From: Leptospira selangorensis
GTDB taxonomy: Bacteria; Spirochaetota; Leptospiria; Leptospirales; Leptospiraceae
DNA: 64,000 nt
Assembly: GCF_004769405.1 (NCBI RefSeq)
Contig: NZ_RQES01000018.1
Location: 62,001-126,000, forward strand
Direction of reading: 5' to 3'
Shown here: positions 11,516 through 21,163 of the stretch, in pieces
How positions within the stretch are numbered: the first letter of the stretch is position 1
Layout: each line of letters begins with the position of its first letter
Translations under genes and position numbers: made by a program
The notes under the pieces: generated by a model
Seen by the model: the letters and a program-made list of their open reading frames with translations, nothing else
The model's database searches: none
What the model was told of the DNA's origin: nothing

Positions 11516-13417
11516 TTAGTGAGCTCTCCAAACAGCCCAGCCACTCCACCATTTTTCAGTAACGGAACCCACGATCGAGTCTGTAGTTCCGCCTACTGGA
11601 GCTCCACCTGTCGCACCGCTGGCTACGGAAGCTGAAGTTGTGAAGTCTGGTTTAGTTCCATGTCCGCAGAAATTACCATCTTGGACACTACCTAAATCAG
11701 TTACTGGAAGTGCGCTTAGGTCGAGTAAACTAGCTGCACAAGTTGGAGCAGTTCCAGTTGCTGTTGCTCCGCAAGCGGCACTGTTCATACAATCGGTTTT
11801 GCTATTATCGCTATGAACGTTTGAGATTGAGCTGTTTACTGCTGGGAATCCGCTTGTGCTATCGCAAACAATATTTCTGCTGAAATTCCAAAGAATTCCT
11901 TGAGAGAAACTTCCTTGTAAACCTTCTCTATGACGCTCTCCGAAACTATTCGCAAAATTGAAACCAACTGCAGTATAATTAGAAACAGTCGGATTAGAAC
12001 AATCGTGAGTTGAATTTGCTCCAGGAGCACAACCTGCGAAGCCGGAAGAAGCATGAACTCCGTCCATTTCGAAACCATGTGGATCTGTAGAAACGGACCC
12101 ACCGCAGGCAGCCGGATATTTTACGGAGATCAGATATTTTAGAGTTCCACTGAAACCTTCGTCCATATCGAAATCATCATCCATTGCTCCGGATCCGATC
12201 AAATACGCTCCGTCGAAAGTGCTTGGAGACAATCCGCCTCCCCACCATTCGAAGGAATCGTCCAGCCCTCTATGAGCTTGTACGAATCTATAAGTAGCGG
12301 AATTGACTTGGTATTGAGAGAGGGAGTTTAACTCGTCTCCTGGTGCAACCTCATTTCCTGCAAACTCAACGATTGTATATCTTAGAGTAAGATTAGATGG
12401 GTTTGATCCAGGATAAGTCAATGGAGTAGTTCCTTCTGTGGTTCCGGAAGTTCTGGTTCCATTTCCATTTCCAATAAATACAATTCCACCCCAGTCTCCA
12501 GGGAATCTGGATCCTCTTGCTTGAGCAGAAGTGAAACAAACTGGTTCTGCAGCAGTTCCTTGGGTGACAAGGTTTGCTCCATTGAAGAAAAGAGAGGATC
12601 CTCTTTCTCCGTAGATCACTGCACCTTTAGGAATTGTAATTGTAGCGTTATTGTTTACTACAACTGTTCCTCTTAGTAGAGTGTATTTTCCCCAAATTTG
12701 GGTGCCGGAGATTGTTCCTTGTTTGATTGTCGGTGTGCCGATGGAATCACAAAGAGCTTCTCCCACAGTTGCATTCGGGTTGGAATAAACACCTGCAACA
12801 GTGGTGATTACGTTAGCAAGGTCAACATATAGAGTTGATGAGACTCCAGCTACAGTCGATGGAGATAAATCACCGGTTAAATTTGAGAAGGTTAACTGAG
12901 CGGTGTTTGTTGGATCAGAAGTATCGACTGCGTAGTTCATGTCGAAAGAACCAACTAGTTCAGTATATACCGTTTCACTATCACAAGCGGAACCAGCGGA
13001 GCATTTTGCACCGACTGGTACTACTGTAGAGGTGTAATAAGCGTCAGATATAGCAAAGACTTCCCCGTGAAGTTTCCCGGTAGCACTATTTGTTTTAAAA
13101 GTGATATTAAAGTCCGCTGCATCGCTAGCAGTGCTGCTTCCTACTGTGAAATCCGTTCCACCGGAAGTTAGAGTGCTGCCAGTAAGTTTAACGAAAGCAG
13201 GTTTGTTTGTGACATACCCAACGCTTGGGAATACTGTACTCGCAGCTGCGATTCTCAGTTTTCCTCCCATTACGACTGTCGCTTGGTAAGAACTACCGAG
13301 CCCCGCTAAAGCAAGCGCTGCGTTACTGCCGCCCCCGCCGGAATCACAGCCTACAAGAGCAATAGCAACTGCAAGAGCGCTTACTGCTTTCGAGACTTTT
13401 TTATTTAACGATTTCAT
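11516..13417 (-). CDS. Large surface-type lipoprotein with right-handed beta-helix features
   Basis: This 633-residue protein has a signal peptide with lipobox at Cys24 (ALVGC) followed by the Gly/Ser tether DSGGGGSNAALALAGLGSS. The middle has features seen in parallel beta-helix proteins: 'WGKYTLLRGTVVVNNNATITIPKGAVIYG', 'LVTQGTAAEPVCFTS', 'GDWGGIVFIGNG', 'LRYTIVEFAGNE' and 'DDSFEWWGGG'. A Cys-rich C-terminal part follows. Secreted beta-helix lipoproteins of this kind are often encoded next to TonB receptors, as here. The ligand and function are unknown. The first residues after the lipobox closely resemble those of the rhodanese-like lipoprotein at 35243 although the rest of the two proteins is unrelated. 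Confidence 0.85.
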   Translation of the reverse strand: MKSLNKKVSKAVSALAVAIALVGCDSGGGGSNAALALAGLGSSYQATVVMGGKLRIAAASTVFPSVGYVTNKPAFVKLTGSTLTSGGTDFTVGSSTASDAADFNITFKTNSATGKLHGEVFAISDAYYTSTVVPVGAKCSAGSACDSETVYTELVGSFDMNYAVDTSDPTNTAQLTFSNLTGDLSPSTVAGVSSTLYVDLANVITTVAGVYSNPNATVGEALCDSIGTPTIKQGTISGTQIWGKYTLLRGTVVVNNNATITIPKGAVIYGERGSSLFFNGANLVTQGTAAEPVCFTSAQARGSRFPGDWGGIVFIGNGNGTRTSGTTEGTTPLTYPGSNPSNLTLRYTIVEFAGNEVAPGDELNSLSQYQVNSATYRFVQAHRGLDDSFEWWGGGLSPSTFDGAYLIGSGAMDDDFDMDEGFSGTLKYLISVKYPAACGGSVSTDPHGFEMDGVHASSGFAGCAPGANSTHDCSNPTVSNYTAVGFNFANSFGERHREGLQGSFSQGILWNFSRNIVCDSTSGFPAVNSSISNVHSDNSKTDCMNSAACGATATGTAPTCAASLLDLSALPVTDLGSVQDGNFCGHGTKPDFTTSASVASGATGGAPVGGTTDSIVGSVTEKWWSGWAVWRAH

Positions 13418-13532
13418 GGATCGAATTTCTCCTATTCATTCTGAAAAGAGGCCGAAATCCGATCGACCTCGTGGATTATGTTAGATAAATTACTTTACGA
13501 CTTGATTACGTACCTGTTAAGGTTTTGGTTCT

Positions 13533-13862
13533 TTAGGGTAAAAGTAGTATTATTAAGAAGATCCCACCAAAAATGGCATAGTCAGTGTATCTTTCTTTGT
13601 CAGGATAATTCTCCTGATCTTTTTGTTTCCATTCTACTGGTTTGGCTTCGACAGTAACGGACGTTCTGTCAAAACCTCTACGGGAGCCGTCTTCGAACTC
13701 AACAATCACACCCTGTTCTGTCTGAGTGGTTTTTACGTTCTCAATCACTTCTTTAGTTTTAGTATTGGTGACTGTGTCTGCAGAAAGGGTTCCCAAACAT
13801 ATTAGAAAAATTGAAATTGTAATAATAGTTCTCGTAATCATAATGTAATACTTCCGATTCAC
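13533..13862 (-). CDS. Small exported membrane protein of unknown function
   Basis: This is a 109-residue protein. The GTG at 13862 is chosen because a full Shine-Dalgarno sequence (AAGGAGGA, complement of 13867-13874) sits just upstream; the later ATG at 13841 lacks one. It has a signal peptide (TIITISIFLICLGTLSA), a short beta-rich region (TKEVIENVKTTQTEQGVIVEFEDGSRRGFDR) and a C-terminal hydrophobic segment (YAIFGGIFLIILLLP) that should anchor it in the inner membrane. It is the first gene of the minus-strand group leading to the TonB receptor, 115 bases before the beta-helix lipoprotein. I do not recognise the family. Confidence 0.75.
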   Translation of the reverse strand: MNRKYYIMITRTIITISIFLICLGTLSADTVTNTKTKEVIENVKTTQTEQGVIVEFEDGSRRGFDRTSVTVEAKPVEWKQKDQENYPDKERYTDYAIFGGIFLIILLLP

Positions 13863-14010
13863 TGTATCCTCCTTATGGAAAGTATGGATACTCGTGCAAT
13901 TCGATTAACCCGAGAACTGTTACAAACAGATTAAATGTAATAAAGTGAAAGATTGGAATGAGTGAGAACTAATCGAATCCGATTAGTCTTAAAGTTGCGG
14001 AGAAGTTTGT

Positions 14011-15702
14011 TTAGGTTTGGACGAATACCTCTAGTTCTTCTAAAAGAATAGGTTTGCTTAAAAAATATCCCTGTGCTTCGTCGCAGCCTAGATCTTTGAT
14101 CTTGCGCATTTGTACTTCTGTTTCTACACCTTCAGCAGTGATCCTTAGGCCTAAACTTTTTCCTAATGCTACGATCGTTTTGGAAATCGCCAGGGAATTC
14201 GGATCCGTTAGGATCTTACGAACAAAGGATTGGTCCACTTTTAAGGTTTTGAGCGGGATCTTACTTAAATAAGAAAGGCTGGAATATCCTGTTCCGAAAT
14301 CGTCCAAAGCAAGAGAAATCCCCCAGGAATGCAATTCTCCTAAAATTTCCAATGCGGATTGTATATTGGTAATTAAGCTGGATTCGGTGATTTCAAGCTC
14401 TAGATCTTCTACGCTTAGGTTGTTTTTTTCTAATATATCTAGGACTTTTTTAGCGATATTCTTATCTTCTAATTGTTTTGCGGATAAGTTTACGGAGATA
14501 CGGATTGGAGGAAGTCCTCTCTTTTTCCAATTTCCCAGGTCTTCCATCGATTTAGAAAGAACCCATTCTCCCATCTCTCCAATGATCCCACTTTCTTCTG
14601 CGATTGGTATAAATATTGTAGGGGAGATAACTCCGTATTCGGGATGATTCCATCTAAGCAATGCTTCTGCGGAGATCTTTTTGCCTGTTTGTACTTCTAT
14701 TCTTGGTTGGTACTGAATGAATAATTGGTTTTTAGAGATCGCAAGTTTTAGATCTTTTTCTAGAAGGTATTTCTCCTTCATTCTTTCCTTCCACTCGGAA
14801 GAATAGGTTTGGATCTTAGAAGTCCCTGAAAGTTTTGTCTGGCTTAATGCAGTTTCAGATTTCCATAAAAGTTGGTCTGCGGATTTTCCATCATAAGGAA
14901 AAACTGATATTCCAATTCGTATTTCGGAGGAGATCTGTTGGTTTACGACATTTAAGGGAGAAGATGTGCTGTTCTGGATCTTTTCCGCCCAAATCTCTGT
15001 ATCAGTTTCTAAAATTTGGGAAGAAGAAGGTAACGGAAAGAAGGAGAATTCTCCATCTCCGGTTCTTGCGAGAACAGTTTCAGGCCCGAGCATTGTTTCC
15101 AATTTTTGCACTAGTGATCTTAAATATAGATCTCCCATATGTACGCCGAAATTGGATCGGATCTGTTTTAAGTGAGTGGCTTCCAATGAAAGAACAGGAA
15201 AACTTAATATTTCTTCTCTCATAGAAAGTTCATGTAGGGAATTGCTTAATCTTTCTAAGAATAAATCCCGATTAGGCAATCCGGACAATCCGTCGTAGTT
15301 TGCCATATAATGGATTAATTCATCCAGTTTACGCACTGTGGTTACGGTATCCGCCATTAAAGAGCCGGCTTCGTCTTGGAATACTGTGGGTAAATTTGGG
15401 ATCTCTCTTTCACTCAAATATCTGTTTAGGGATTTGGAAGTGAGCACAACCGGAGTTAAAAGTTTATGTAAGGCAAAAAGTGTGGCGGCAGTTCCTACTA
15501 GAGTTGCTATAAGTGCGATCCCTAAAATTTTTAGGGCTGTTTGTATATCTTGAACAGTGGATAATACAAAAAATAATAAAAGTGTGATCAATGGAACATG
15601 GGTCCCAAGGAACGCAACTAGCATAATTTTGCTGGAGTAGGTTTTAAGAATTCGGATCTTGCTAAGATAGGAATAGAAATTTAATCCGTTAAGACTCATC
15701 AA
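14011..15702 (-). CDS. Membrane-bound EAL-domain c-di-GMP phosphodiesterase with degenerate GGDEF domain
   Basis: This 563-residue protein has two transmembrane segments (about 28-48 and 58-78). A GGDEF domain follows (about 135-295), then an EAL domain (about 315-560). The GGDEF signature is RTGDGEF at 213-219, not GGDEF/GGEEF, so cyclase activity is unlikely and the domain may only bind GTP or regulate. The EAL domain looks intact: AEALLRW (345-351), SVNLSAKQL, ELEITES (435-441), LDDFGTGYSSL (466-476), LKVDQSF and AEGVETE (523-529). Family knowledge predicts c-di-GMP hydrolysis. It stands alone, with no sensory domain beyond the membrane region. Confidence 0.9.
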   Translation of the reverse strand: MMSLNGLNFYSYLSKIRILKTYSSKIMLVAFLGTHVPLITLLLFFVLSTVQDIQTALKILGIALIATLVGTAATLFALHKLLTPVVLTSKSLNRYLSEREIPNLPTVFQDEAGSLMADTVTTVRKLDELIHYMANYDGLSGLPNRDLFLERLSNSLHELSMREEILSFPVLSLEATHLKQIRSNFGVHMGDLYLRSLVQKLETMLGPETVLARTGDGEFSFFPLPSSSQILETDTEIWAEKIQNSTSSPLNVVNQQISSEIRIGISVFPYDGKSADQLLWKSETALSQTKLSGTSKIQTYSSEWKERMKEKYLLEKDLKLAISKNQLFIQYQPRIEVQTGKKISAEALLRWNHPEYGVISPTIFIPIAEESGIIGEMGEWVLSKSMEDLGNWKKRGLPPIRISVNLSAKQLEDKNIAKKVLDILEKNNLSVEDLELEITESSLITNIQSALEILGELHSWGISLALDDFGTGYSSLSYLSKIPLKTLKVDQSFVRKILTDPNSLAISKTIVALGKSLGLRITAEGVETEVQMRKIKDLGCDEAQGYFLSKPILLEELEVFVQT

Positions 15703-16162
15703 AATTTCCTTCTGATTGGAACGTTATACGTTTTAGCTTGTGCTTTGCTTTTCGTCTTAAGGAGGGAATGTTTTCTACTTATAAACCATGCTTTTGAAGA
15801 GGTCTTTCGAAACAAGGACAAAAAATTATAGGTGTAGATCGAAGTGTTTAGTTGATAATTTATTTTCTGGTTATGATCTCTATATCTTTGCGACAGGGAT
15901 ACGAAGGGCTTAAGTCCAGGCAATGCCTGGATGAGCGCTTATGCGCGAACCCGGAGTAGCCCGGTCTGAGCGTAGCGAAGAGTCGCCCAATCCTTTTCTG
16001 CTGTTTAACGCCAATCTGATCCATTTTAAAACAATTGTTAGAAAAAATGCCACTCTATAGATTTTTTTCTTGCCTCGGATTCGGTTTATGTTATAATACC
16101 AAACGTTCGAAATAAATTAAATCGATTGATTTTCCCGAGGAAATGCGGGATAGGAGAGAGAG
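15703..16162. other. Intergenic region between EAL gene and alkB, with palindromic element
   Basis: No credible gene; the short minus-strand frame at 15699-15923 lacks coding character. TCCAGGC AAT GCCTGGA forms a seven-pair hairpin at 15915-15931. The next 55 bases are G+C-rich; their complement contains CGGGCTACTCCG, like the element at 55152-55251. The alkB promoter should lie in 16020-16150. Confidence 0.5.
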
Positions 16163-17284
16163 ATGAGTGTAGGGAAAAGATTATCCTTCTTGATCGCATA
16201 CCTGATCCCGGGCTTGGCCGTGGCAGGTTACTATTTGGGAGGCAGTTTTAATTTTTTAACTTTGGCGGTGGTATTCGGAATTCTTCCGATCATGGACCTC
16301 TGGATCGGGCCGGATGCAAGTAATCCGAAGGAAGAAGATGTGCCTGAACTTCAGAAGGAACTCTATTTTAGATTCCTGACCTATGGTTGGGCTTGGATCC
16401 AGTTTGTTTTGGTGATTTGGGCTTTATGGGAAATCCAAACCCAAACTCTTTCCACATTAGAGTGGTTCGCTTTTGTTTTAGCGATCGGTGTGAACACCGG
16501 TGGGATCGGGATCACTGTTGCTCATGAGTTAGGCCACAAAAATACTAAGATAGAACAATGGTATTCCAAGTTTATTCTTATGACCGTTTGTTACATGCAT
16601 TTCTTTATAGAGCATAATCGTGGACATCATGTGAATGTTTCTACTCATGAAGATCCTGCTTCCAGTAGAAAGGGTGAATCGTTCTTCGCATTTTATCCAA
16701 GAACCGTTTTTGGAAGTTTAACAAGCGCTTGGAATTTAGAGAAAAAAAGATTGGGCAAATTGGGTAAGTCTTCTTGGACCTTGGACAATGAAATGATCAC
16801 ATCTATGATCATTCCCGTTCTATTTATCTCCGCAGTGACCGGGATTTTTTATGCGATCACAGGTAACTTGAATTGGCAGGTGCCAGCATTTTTCTTCGTT
16901 CAAAGTTGGATTGCGTTCTCTCTATTGGAACTCGTGAATTATATTGAACATTATGGTTTGGCTCGTAAGGAATTATCTCCTGGAAAATTCGAGAAGGTTC
17001 TTCCGATCCATTCTTGGAACCAAAACTTTAGCTTGTCTAACGCATTCTTGTTCCAATTGCAAAGACATTCCGATCATCATGCGAACGCAGGAAGAAGATA
17101 CCAATCCTTGAGACATTTCGAGGAAAGTCCTCAACTTCCTTATGGTTATGAATTGATGATACTTCTGGCTTTATTTCCTCCGCTTTGGTTTAAGGTGATG
17201 GATAAAAAATTGGAAGAATGGAAGAGACAACATGGAGGATCTTCGGCAAGCCACTCAGGAAAAAGGGAACCTGCTACCGCATAA
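16163..17284 (+). CDS. alkB: Alkane 1-monooxygenase
   Basis: This 373-residue integral membrane protein belongs to the AlkB/fatty-acid-desaturase superfamily. It has all the non-haem diiron histidine boxes: HELGHK (121-126), EHNRGHH (150-156) and LQRHSDHH (299-306), plus the AlkB-specific NYIEHYG (259-265). The family hydroxylates the terminal carbon of medium-chain n-alkanes in the inner membrane with electrons from rubredoxin and its reductase, neither of which is encoded nearby. The start is supported by an AGGAGAGAGAG ribosome site directly upstream of the ATG. It is monocistronic and ends at a strong terminator. XylM-like or fatty-acyl hydroxylases are alternatives, but the boxes fit AlkB best. 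Confidence 0.93.
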   Translation: MSVGKRLSFLIAYLIPGLAVAGYYLGGSFNFLTLAVVFGILPIMDLWIGPDASNPKEEDVPELQKELYFRFLTYGWAWIQFVLVIWALWEIQTQTLSTLEWFAFVLAIGVNTGGIGITVAHELGHKNTKIEQWYSKFILMTVCYMHFFIEHNRGHHVNVSTHEDPASSRKGESFFAFYPRTVFGSLTSAWNLEKKRLGKLGKSSWTLDNEMITSMIIPVLFISAVTGIFYAITGNLNWQVPAFFFVQSWIAFSLLELVNYIEHYGLARKELSPGKFEKVLPIHSWNQNFSLSNAFLFQLQRHSDHHANAGRRYQSLRHFEESPQLPYGYELMILLALFPPLWFKVMDKKLEEWKRQHGGSSASHSGKREPATA

Positions 17285-17313
17285 TCCTGTCTAAAAAATA
17301 GATCTTTTTGGTA

Positions 17314-17350
17314 AAGAGTTAGAGGCTGCCCTCTAACTCTTCTTTTTTCT
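17314..17350 (+). terminator. Intrinsic terminator of alkB
   Basis: GAGTTAGAGG (17316-17325) and CCTCTAACTC (17330-17339) form a perfect ten-pair stem with loop CTGC, followed by TTCTTTTTTCTT. It may also act for pepN on the other strand, though the T tract on that side is weaker. Confidence 0.93.
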
Positions 17351-17370
17351 TAAGAGGCTAAGACGGTCTT

Positions 17371-19893
17371 TTAGTTTTTGTATTTTTCTAAAACCTTAAG
17401 GGTTCTTTGTATATCGTCTCTTTGTTGTTGGAGATCTTTTTTCAATAGTTCCGGAAGTTTTTTATTTTGGTCCAGAAACTCTTGGGTCCTCTTTAACAAA
17501 TTCGGATTCGGCTCGAAAGAAGGGAACATCATATGACCGAATGCGGAAGCAAAATGAGGATCTCTTGTTTCATACACTGAGATTACCGAATTAAAATAAG
17601 AATCAGTATAAGAAATCAATAGTTGTTTTTGGTGATTCCATTGAAATCCCCTCATTCCATATCTTAAGAAGTCGGTAGAATCTCCTTCTTTAGGTTTTAG
17701 GAATCTTTCCCAAGATTCTTTTTTGGTTTTAGGATCAGGGAAAGAAATGCGTGCTAAGAAAGCTTTTTTTGCTCCAAGATCCGTATTGTCTTTGGAGGTT
17801 TCTTCTTCGATCCGTTTAGAAGATTCCGGATCTCCATAAGCACTGAGTCTGGATAGAATGACCCAACGTCTTTCTTGGTCCATTGCGATCCCTGGGATAC
17901 TTTTTTTCTGGTCCAGTAATTCTTTCAGGTAAGAAAGTTGTTCAGGTGATTTAGAAGTATTTTCTAATATTCTAAACCATAATATCTGCTCTTGTTCAGG
18001 GTTCTGAGCGAGAAGTGATTTTTCTTTGGCGATTTTGTTGAGCTTGTCTGACCAGTTTCTTTTCTCCGCTTCCGGGATATAATTGTCGATCACTGTCAAA
18101 GCTTTGGTGAGTATATGACTGTTTCGAACGGAAAGATCAGGTTCTTTTAAGCCTTGGTCCAAAGCTAATTCGAGGAACTCTTTGGGAGCAAGTTCCGCAT
18201 CTCTTACCATCTGCCATAAACTTCCCCATACAACTCTTCTGGAAAAACGATCTTTTAGAGTGTGTAGGCTTCTTTTTAGGATAGGAAGTGATTCTTTACT
18301 TAGGTAGGTTTTTGCATAAGCAAAGTCTTCGGTGTTTAAAAGTAGAAGGTCCGCTTCTCCCGTATAATTTTCCTCTAATAAGGTTTCTTTTCCTTTTACG
18401 AGTACCCTTTTTTTCCAGACTTCTTCCAGCACGCCGTTCTTTTCTCTGAATAAGGAAGCTTGGAGTGCATGTGTGCGTAATAGCCCGTTTGTAGCAGAAG
18501 GTCCTTGGTATAGGAATAATCTACCGTTTTGTCGGACGGGACTGAGAGTATTGACCCCTGTTGTTTCCAACCATTCTTTGCTCCAGCCTCTGATATCGAT
18601 TCCGCTGGTTTCCGACATACAAGAAAGAAAATCGTTTAATACAGTATTCTTCTCCGCATGTCTTTTGAAATAAAGCCTCATCGCATCTCTGAATTTTTCT
18701 TCGCCCACGTAATACATCAATTGGCGAAGAACCGAGGCACCTTTGGAATAAGAGATCCCGTCGAAATTGCTGATGGCTTCTAATGTATTTTCTGCTTTTC
18801 CTGCAATAGGGTGGGTGGTGGAAAGTTGGTCTTCTCTGTAAGCCCATTCTTCTCTTACATAAAAATGTTCTAATGCATCCGGGAAAATTTTCCCGTTGGA
18901 CATGGAATAATAGGAAAGATAATCCGCAAAACTTTCATTCAACCAGAGATCGTTCCACCATTTCATTGTGACCAGGTTTCCGAACCACATATGCACCATT
19001 TCATGATACACAGTGTTTGCTCTGTTTAAATATTCGGAATAGATCCTAGGCCCGCGGAAGATATAACTTTCGGAGAATGTAACAGCTCCCACATTTTCCA
19101 TAGCTCCCATATTGAATTCAGGTACGAATATTTGATCGTATTTTCCGTATGGATAGGGAACTCCAAAATATTCCTGTAAGAAGCCGAACGCTTCCTTTGT
19201 GATCGCGAATAAATTCTCCGCATCCATATACTTGGAGAGAGACTTTCTGCAGAATATTCTAAGAGGAATTTCTCCCGCCTTATCTTCCCACACCGCATAA
19301 GGTCCTACGATCAGAGAGAATAGATAGGTGGAGAATTTTTTGGTCTTATTGAATTTTATGTTTTTATAATTTCCTTGGGTTTCTTCCGATTTCGGGACCG
19401 TGTTATGAATATAGGTCCATTCGGAAGGTCCTGTGATTTCCAGCTCGTAAGTCGCTTTTAGATCCGGTTGGTCGAAAGAAGGGAATAATCTATGGGCTTC
19501 GAACGGTTCGAAGTCCGTATGCATATATTCCGCTTTGTCGGAAGGGTCCGTAAATTTATGAAAGCCGGAGCCGCTATGATCAAAAAAATTTTTGTATTTG
19601 ATCTTAAGCTCGTTTTTGCCTTCTGCTAATAATTCTCCAGGCAAGAAGAGTGCGGATTCTTTTTTTTCATAATTTGTTTCTTCTTTTCCGTTTATCCAAA
19701 GGATCTCAATTTTTTTAGATACGAAATCTACCTTGAGTTTCCCTTTTTTGCCGCCATTATATAGGAATCGAACTGTGGTTTCTCCCTCGTAATCTTGGGA
19801 TCCTTTTTCCAGTTTTAATTTTAGAGTATAGTCCACTTCGGAGATCTGTCCGGAGCGGAGCATCGCTTCTTGTTGTGTAAGAATATTATCCAT
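17371..19893 (-). CDS. pepN: Aminopeptidase N (M1 family metallopeptidase)
   Basis: This 840-residue M1 peptidase has the substrate-binding motif GAMEN (263-267). Its zinc site is HEMVH (297-301) with the third ligand Glu320 in WLNESFADY. It removes N-terminal residues from peptides, probably in the cytoplasm because no signal peptide is seen. The C-terminal region beyond about 550 is helical, as expected for the ERAP1/ensemble domain. The gene follows the MFS transporter after a single base and is presumably translated from the same message as that gene and the Nudix hydrolase. Confidence 0.93.
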   Translation of the reverse strand: MDNILTQQEAMLRSGQISEVDYTLKLKLEKGSQDYEGETTVRFLYNGGKKGKLKVDFVSKKIEILWINGKEETNYEKKESALFLPGELLAEGKNELKIKYKNFFDHSGSGFHKFTDPSDKAEYMHTDFEPFEAHRLFPSFDQPDLKATYELEITGPSEWTYIHNTVPKSEETQGNYKNIKFNKTKKFSTYLFSLIVGPYAVWEDKAGEIPLRIFCRKSLSKYMDAENLFAITKEAFGFLQEYFGVPYPYGKYDQIFVPEFNMGAMENVGAVTFSESYIFRGPRIYSEYLNRANTVYHEMVHMWFGNLVTMKWWNDLWLNESFADYLSYYSMSNGKIFPDALEHFYVREEWAYREDQLSTTHPIAGKAENTLEAISNFDGISYSKGASVLRQLMYYVGEEKFRDAMRLYFKRHAEKNTVLNDFLSCMSETSGIDIRGWSKEWLETTGVNTLSPVRQNGRLFLYQGPSATNGLLRTHALQASLFREKNGVLEEVWKKRVLVKGKETLLEENYTGEADLLLLNTEDFAYAKTYLSKESLPILKRSLHTLKDRFSRRVVWGSLWQMVRDAELAPKEFLELALDQGLKEPDLSVRNSHILTKALTVIDNYIPEAEKRNWSDKLNKIAKEKSLLAQNPEQEQILWFRILENTSKSPEQLSYLKELLDQKKSIPGIAMDQERRWVILSRLSAYGDPESSKRIEEETSKDNTDLGAKKAFLARISFPDPKTKKESWERFLKPKEGDSTDFLRYGMRGFQWNHQKQLLISYTDSYFNSVISVYETRDPHFASAFGHMMFPSFEPNPNLLKRTQEFLDQNKKLPELLKKDLQQQRDDIQRTLKVLEKYKN

Positions 19894-19894
19894 A

Positions 19895-21154
19895 TTAAAC
19901 CGTTATATCCTTTAGATCCATTTTTCGAAGACGAGGTGAGATTGCGGTAATAATCCCTACGGTTAGGAGAGTGAGCGTTCCTCCGATGACTACGGAAGGA
20001 ACAAGACCAAATGCTTTTGCGGTCGCTCCCGATTCGAAGGCCCCTAATTCATTGGAAGAACCGATGAATATATTATTCACCGCGGAAACTCTTCCTCTCA
20101 TATGTTCAGGTGTATACATCTGAACGATTGTATGACGGATCACAACACTTACCATATCAAAGGAACCGCTTACGATCAATGCTGCACAAGATAAGTAGAA
20201 GTTCCTGGAAAGTGCGAATACGATCATACAAAGTCCGAAACCGAATACACTACTGAGTAATATTACTCCTGAATTCGTTTTAGGAGGTTTGACTGCTATG
20301 AATAATGCACATAGAACCGCACCGATCGCAGGAGCGGACCTTAAAATTCCATAATATTCAGGACCCATTCCTAAAACTTCTCTAGAGAATGTAGGGATAA
20401 GTGCTACTGCTCCGCCGAATAATACAGCAAATAGATCCAAACTGATCGCGCCCAGGATTAGTTGGTGGCCGAACACAAACTTCCAGCCGGTTCCCAAACT
20501 TTTCCAAATGGATTCCTTCTCTCCTTGTTTTTCAGGAACAGGTTTGGAAGGAACAAGCAGTAATAAAAATAAAGAGAACACCATGATGCAGAAGTCCGCA
20601 AGGTAAGCAGTCTGCACTCCGTTAAATCCAGTTAGAAGTCCACCAAGCATCGGGCCTAAAACTGCAGAACCCTGCCAAGCGACACCACTCCATGTAGCAG
20701 CGTTCGGAAAAATTTCCTTAGAGACTAATTGAGTTTGGAAGGCCGCGATACTTGGAGATAAAAATCCTCTACAAATTCCGGAGAAGAAGATTACGGAATA
20801 GATCGGATATACCCAATATTTTTCGATCACCCATTCGAAACCGGGAAGAGTGAATAATAAAAGTAAGAAGGAACTGAAAGTCAGACCGCTTAAAGAAAGG
20901 AAGATGATCTTCTTCCTTGGAAAACTATCCACGACCAATCCCGAGAAAAGAGAAACTGCCACGTTAGGCACAAGTTCCGCAAATCCGATCAAACCTACGA
21001 AGAGAGCGTCGTGGGTGATATGGTCTATCTGCCAGAAGACCACAGTGGATTGCATAACGAATGAAAGTGTGACCAAAAATTTTCCGGCCAAAAAGTTCCT
21101 GAACTCAGGAACCTGTAAGGATATGAAAGGACTCGTGTTTGCGGATTTTGTCAT
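19895..21154 (-). CDS. MFS transporter, EntS-like exporter family
   Basis: This 419-residue protein has about twelve hydrophobic segments in the pattern of the major facilitator superfamily. It has the loop 2-3 basic motif ([14 protein letters not shown]) and a small-residue-rich '[17 protein letters not shown]' segment. The overall pattern resembles the MFS_3/EntS group of exporters. The substrate cannot be read from the sequence. It sits between the Nudix gene (nine bases upstream) and pepN (one base downstream) on the minus strand, which implies an operon, although the three functions have no obvious common pathway. Confidence 0.87.
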   Translation of the reverse strand: MTKSANTSPFISLQVPEFRNFLAGKFLVTLSFVMQSTVVFWQIDHITHDALFVGLIGFAELVPNVAVSLFSGLVVDSFPRKKIIFLSLSGLTFSSFLLLLFTLPGFEWVIEKYWVYPIYSVIFFSGICRGFLSPSIAAFQTQLVSKEIFPNAATWSGVAWQGSAVLGPMLGGLLTGFNGVQTAYLADFCIMVFSLFLLLLVPSKPVPEKQGEKESIWKSLGTGWKFVFGHQLILGAISLDLFAVLFGGAVALIPTFSREVLGMGPEYYGILRSAPAIGAVLCALFIAVKPPKTNSGVILLSSVFGFGLCMIVFALSRNFYLSCAALIVSGSFDMVSVVIRHTIVQMYTPEHMRGRVSAVNNIFIGSSNELGAFESGATAKAFGLVPSVVIGGTLTLLTVGIITAISPRLRKMDLKDITV

Positions 21155-21163
21155 GAGATAGTT

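Noticed and set aside
15699..15923. 74-codon minus-strand frame upstream of the EAL gene
   Set aside because: No ribosome site, no domain, and it overlaps the palindromic element and the EAL gene start.
18521..18847. 108-codon frame inside pepN
   Set aside because: Out of frame with a clear M1 aminopeptidase; composition unlike a real protein.
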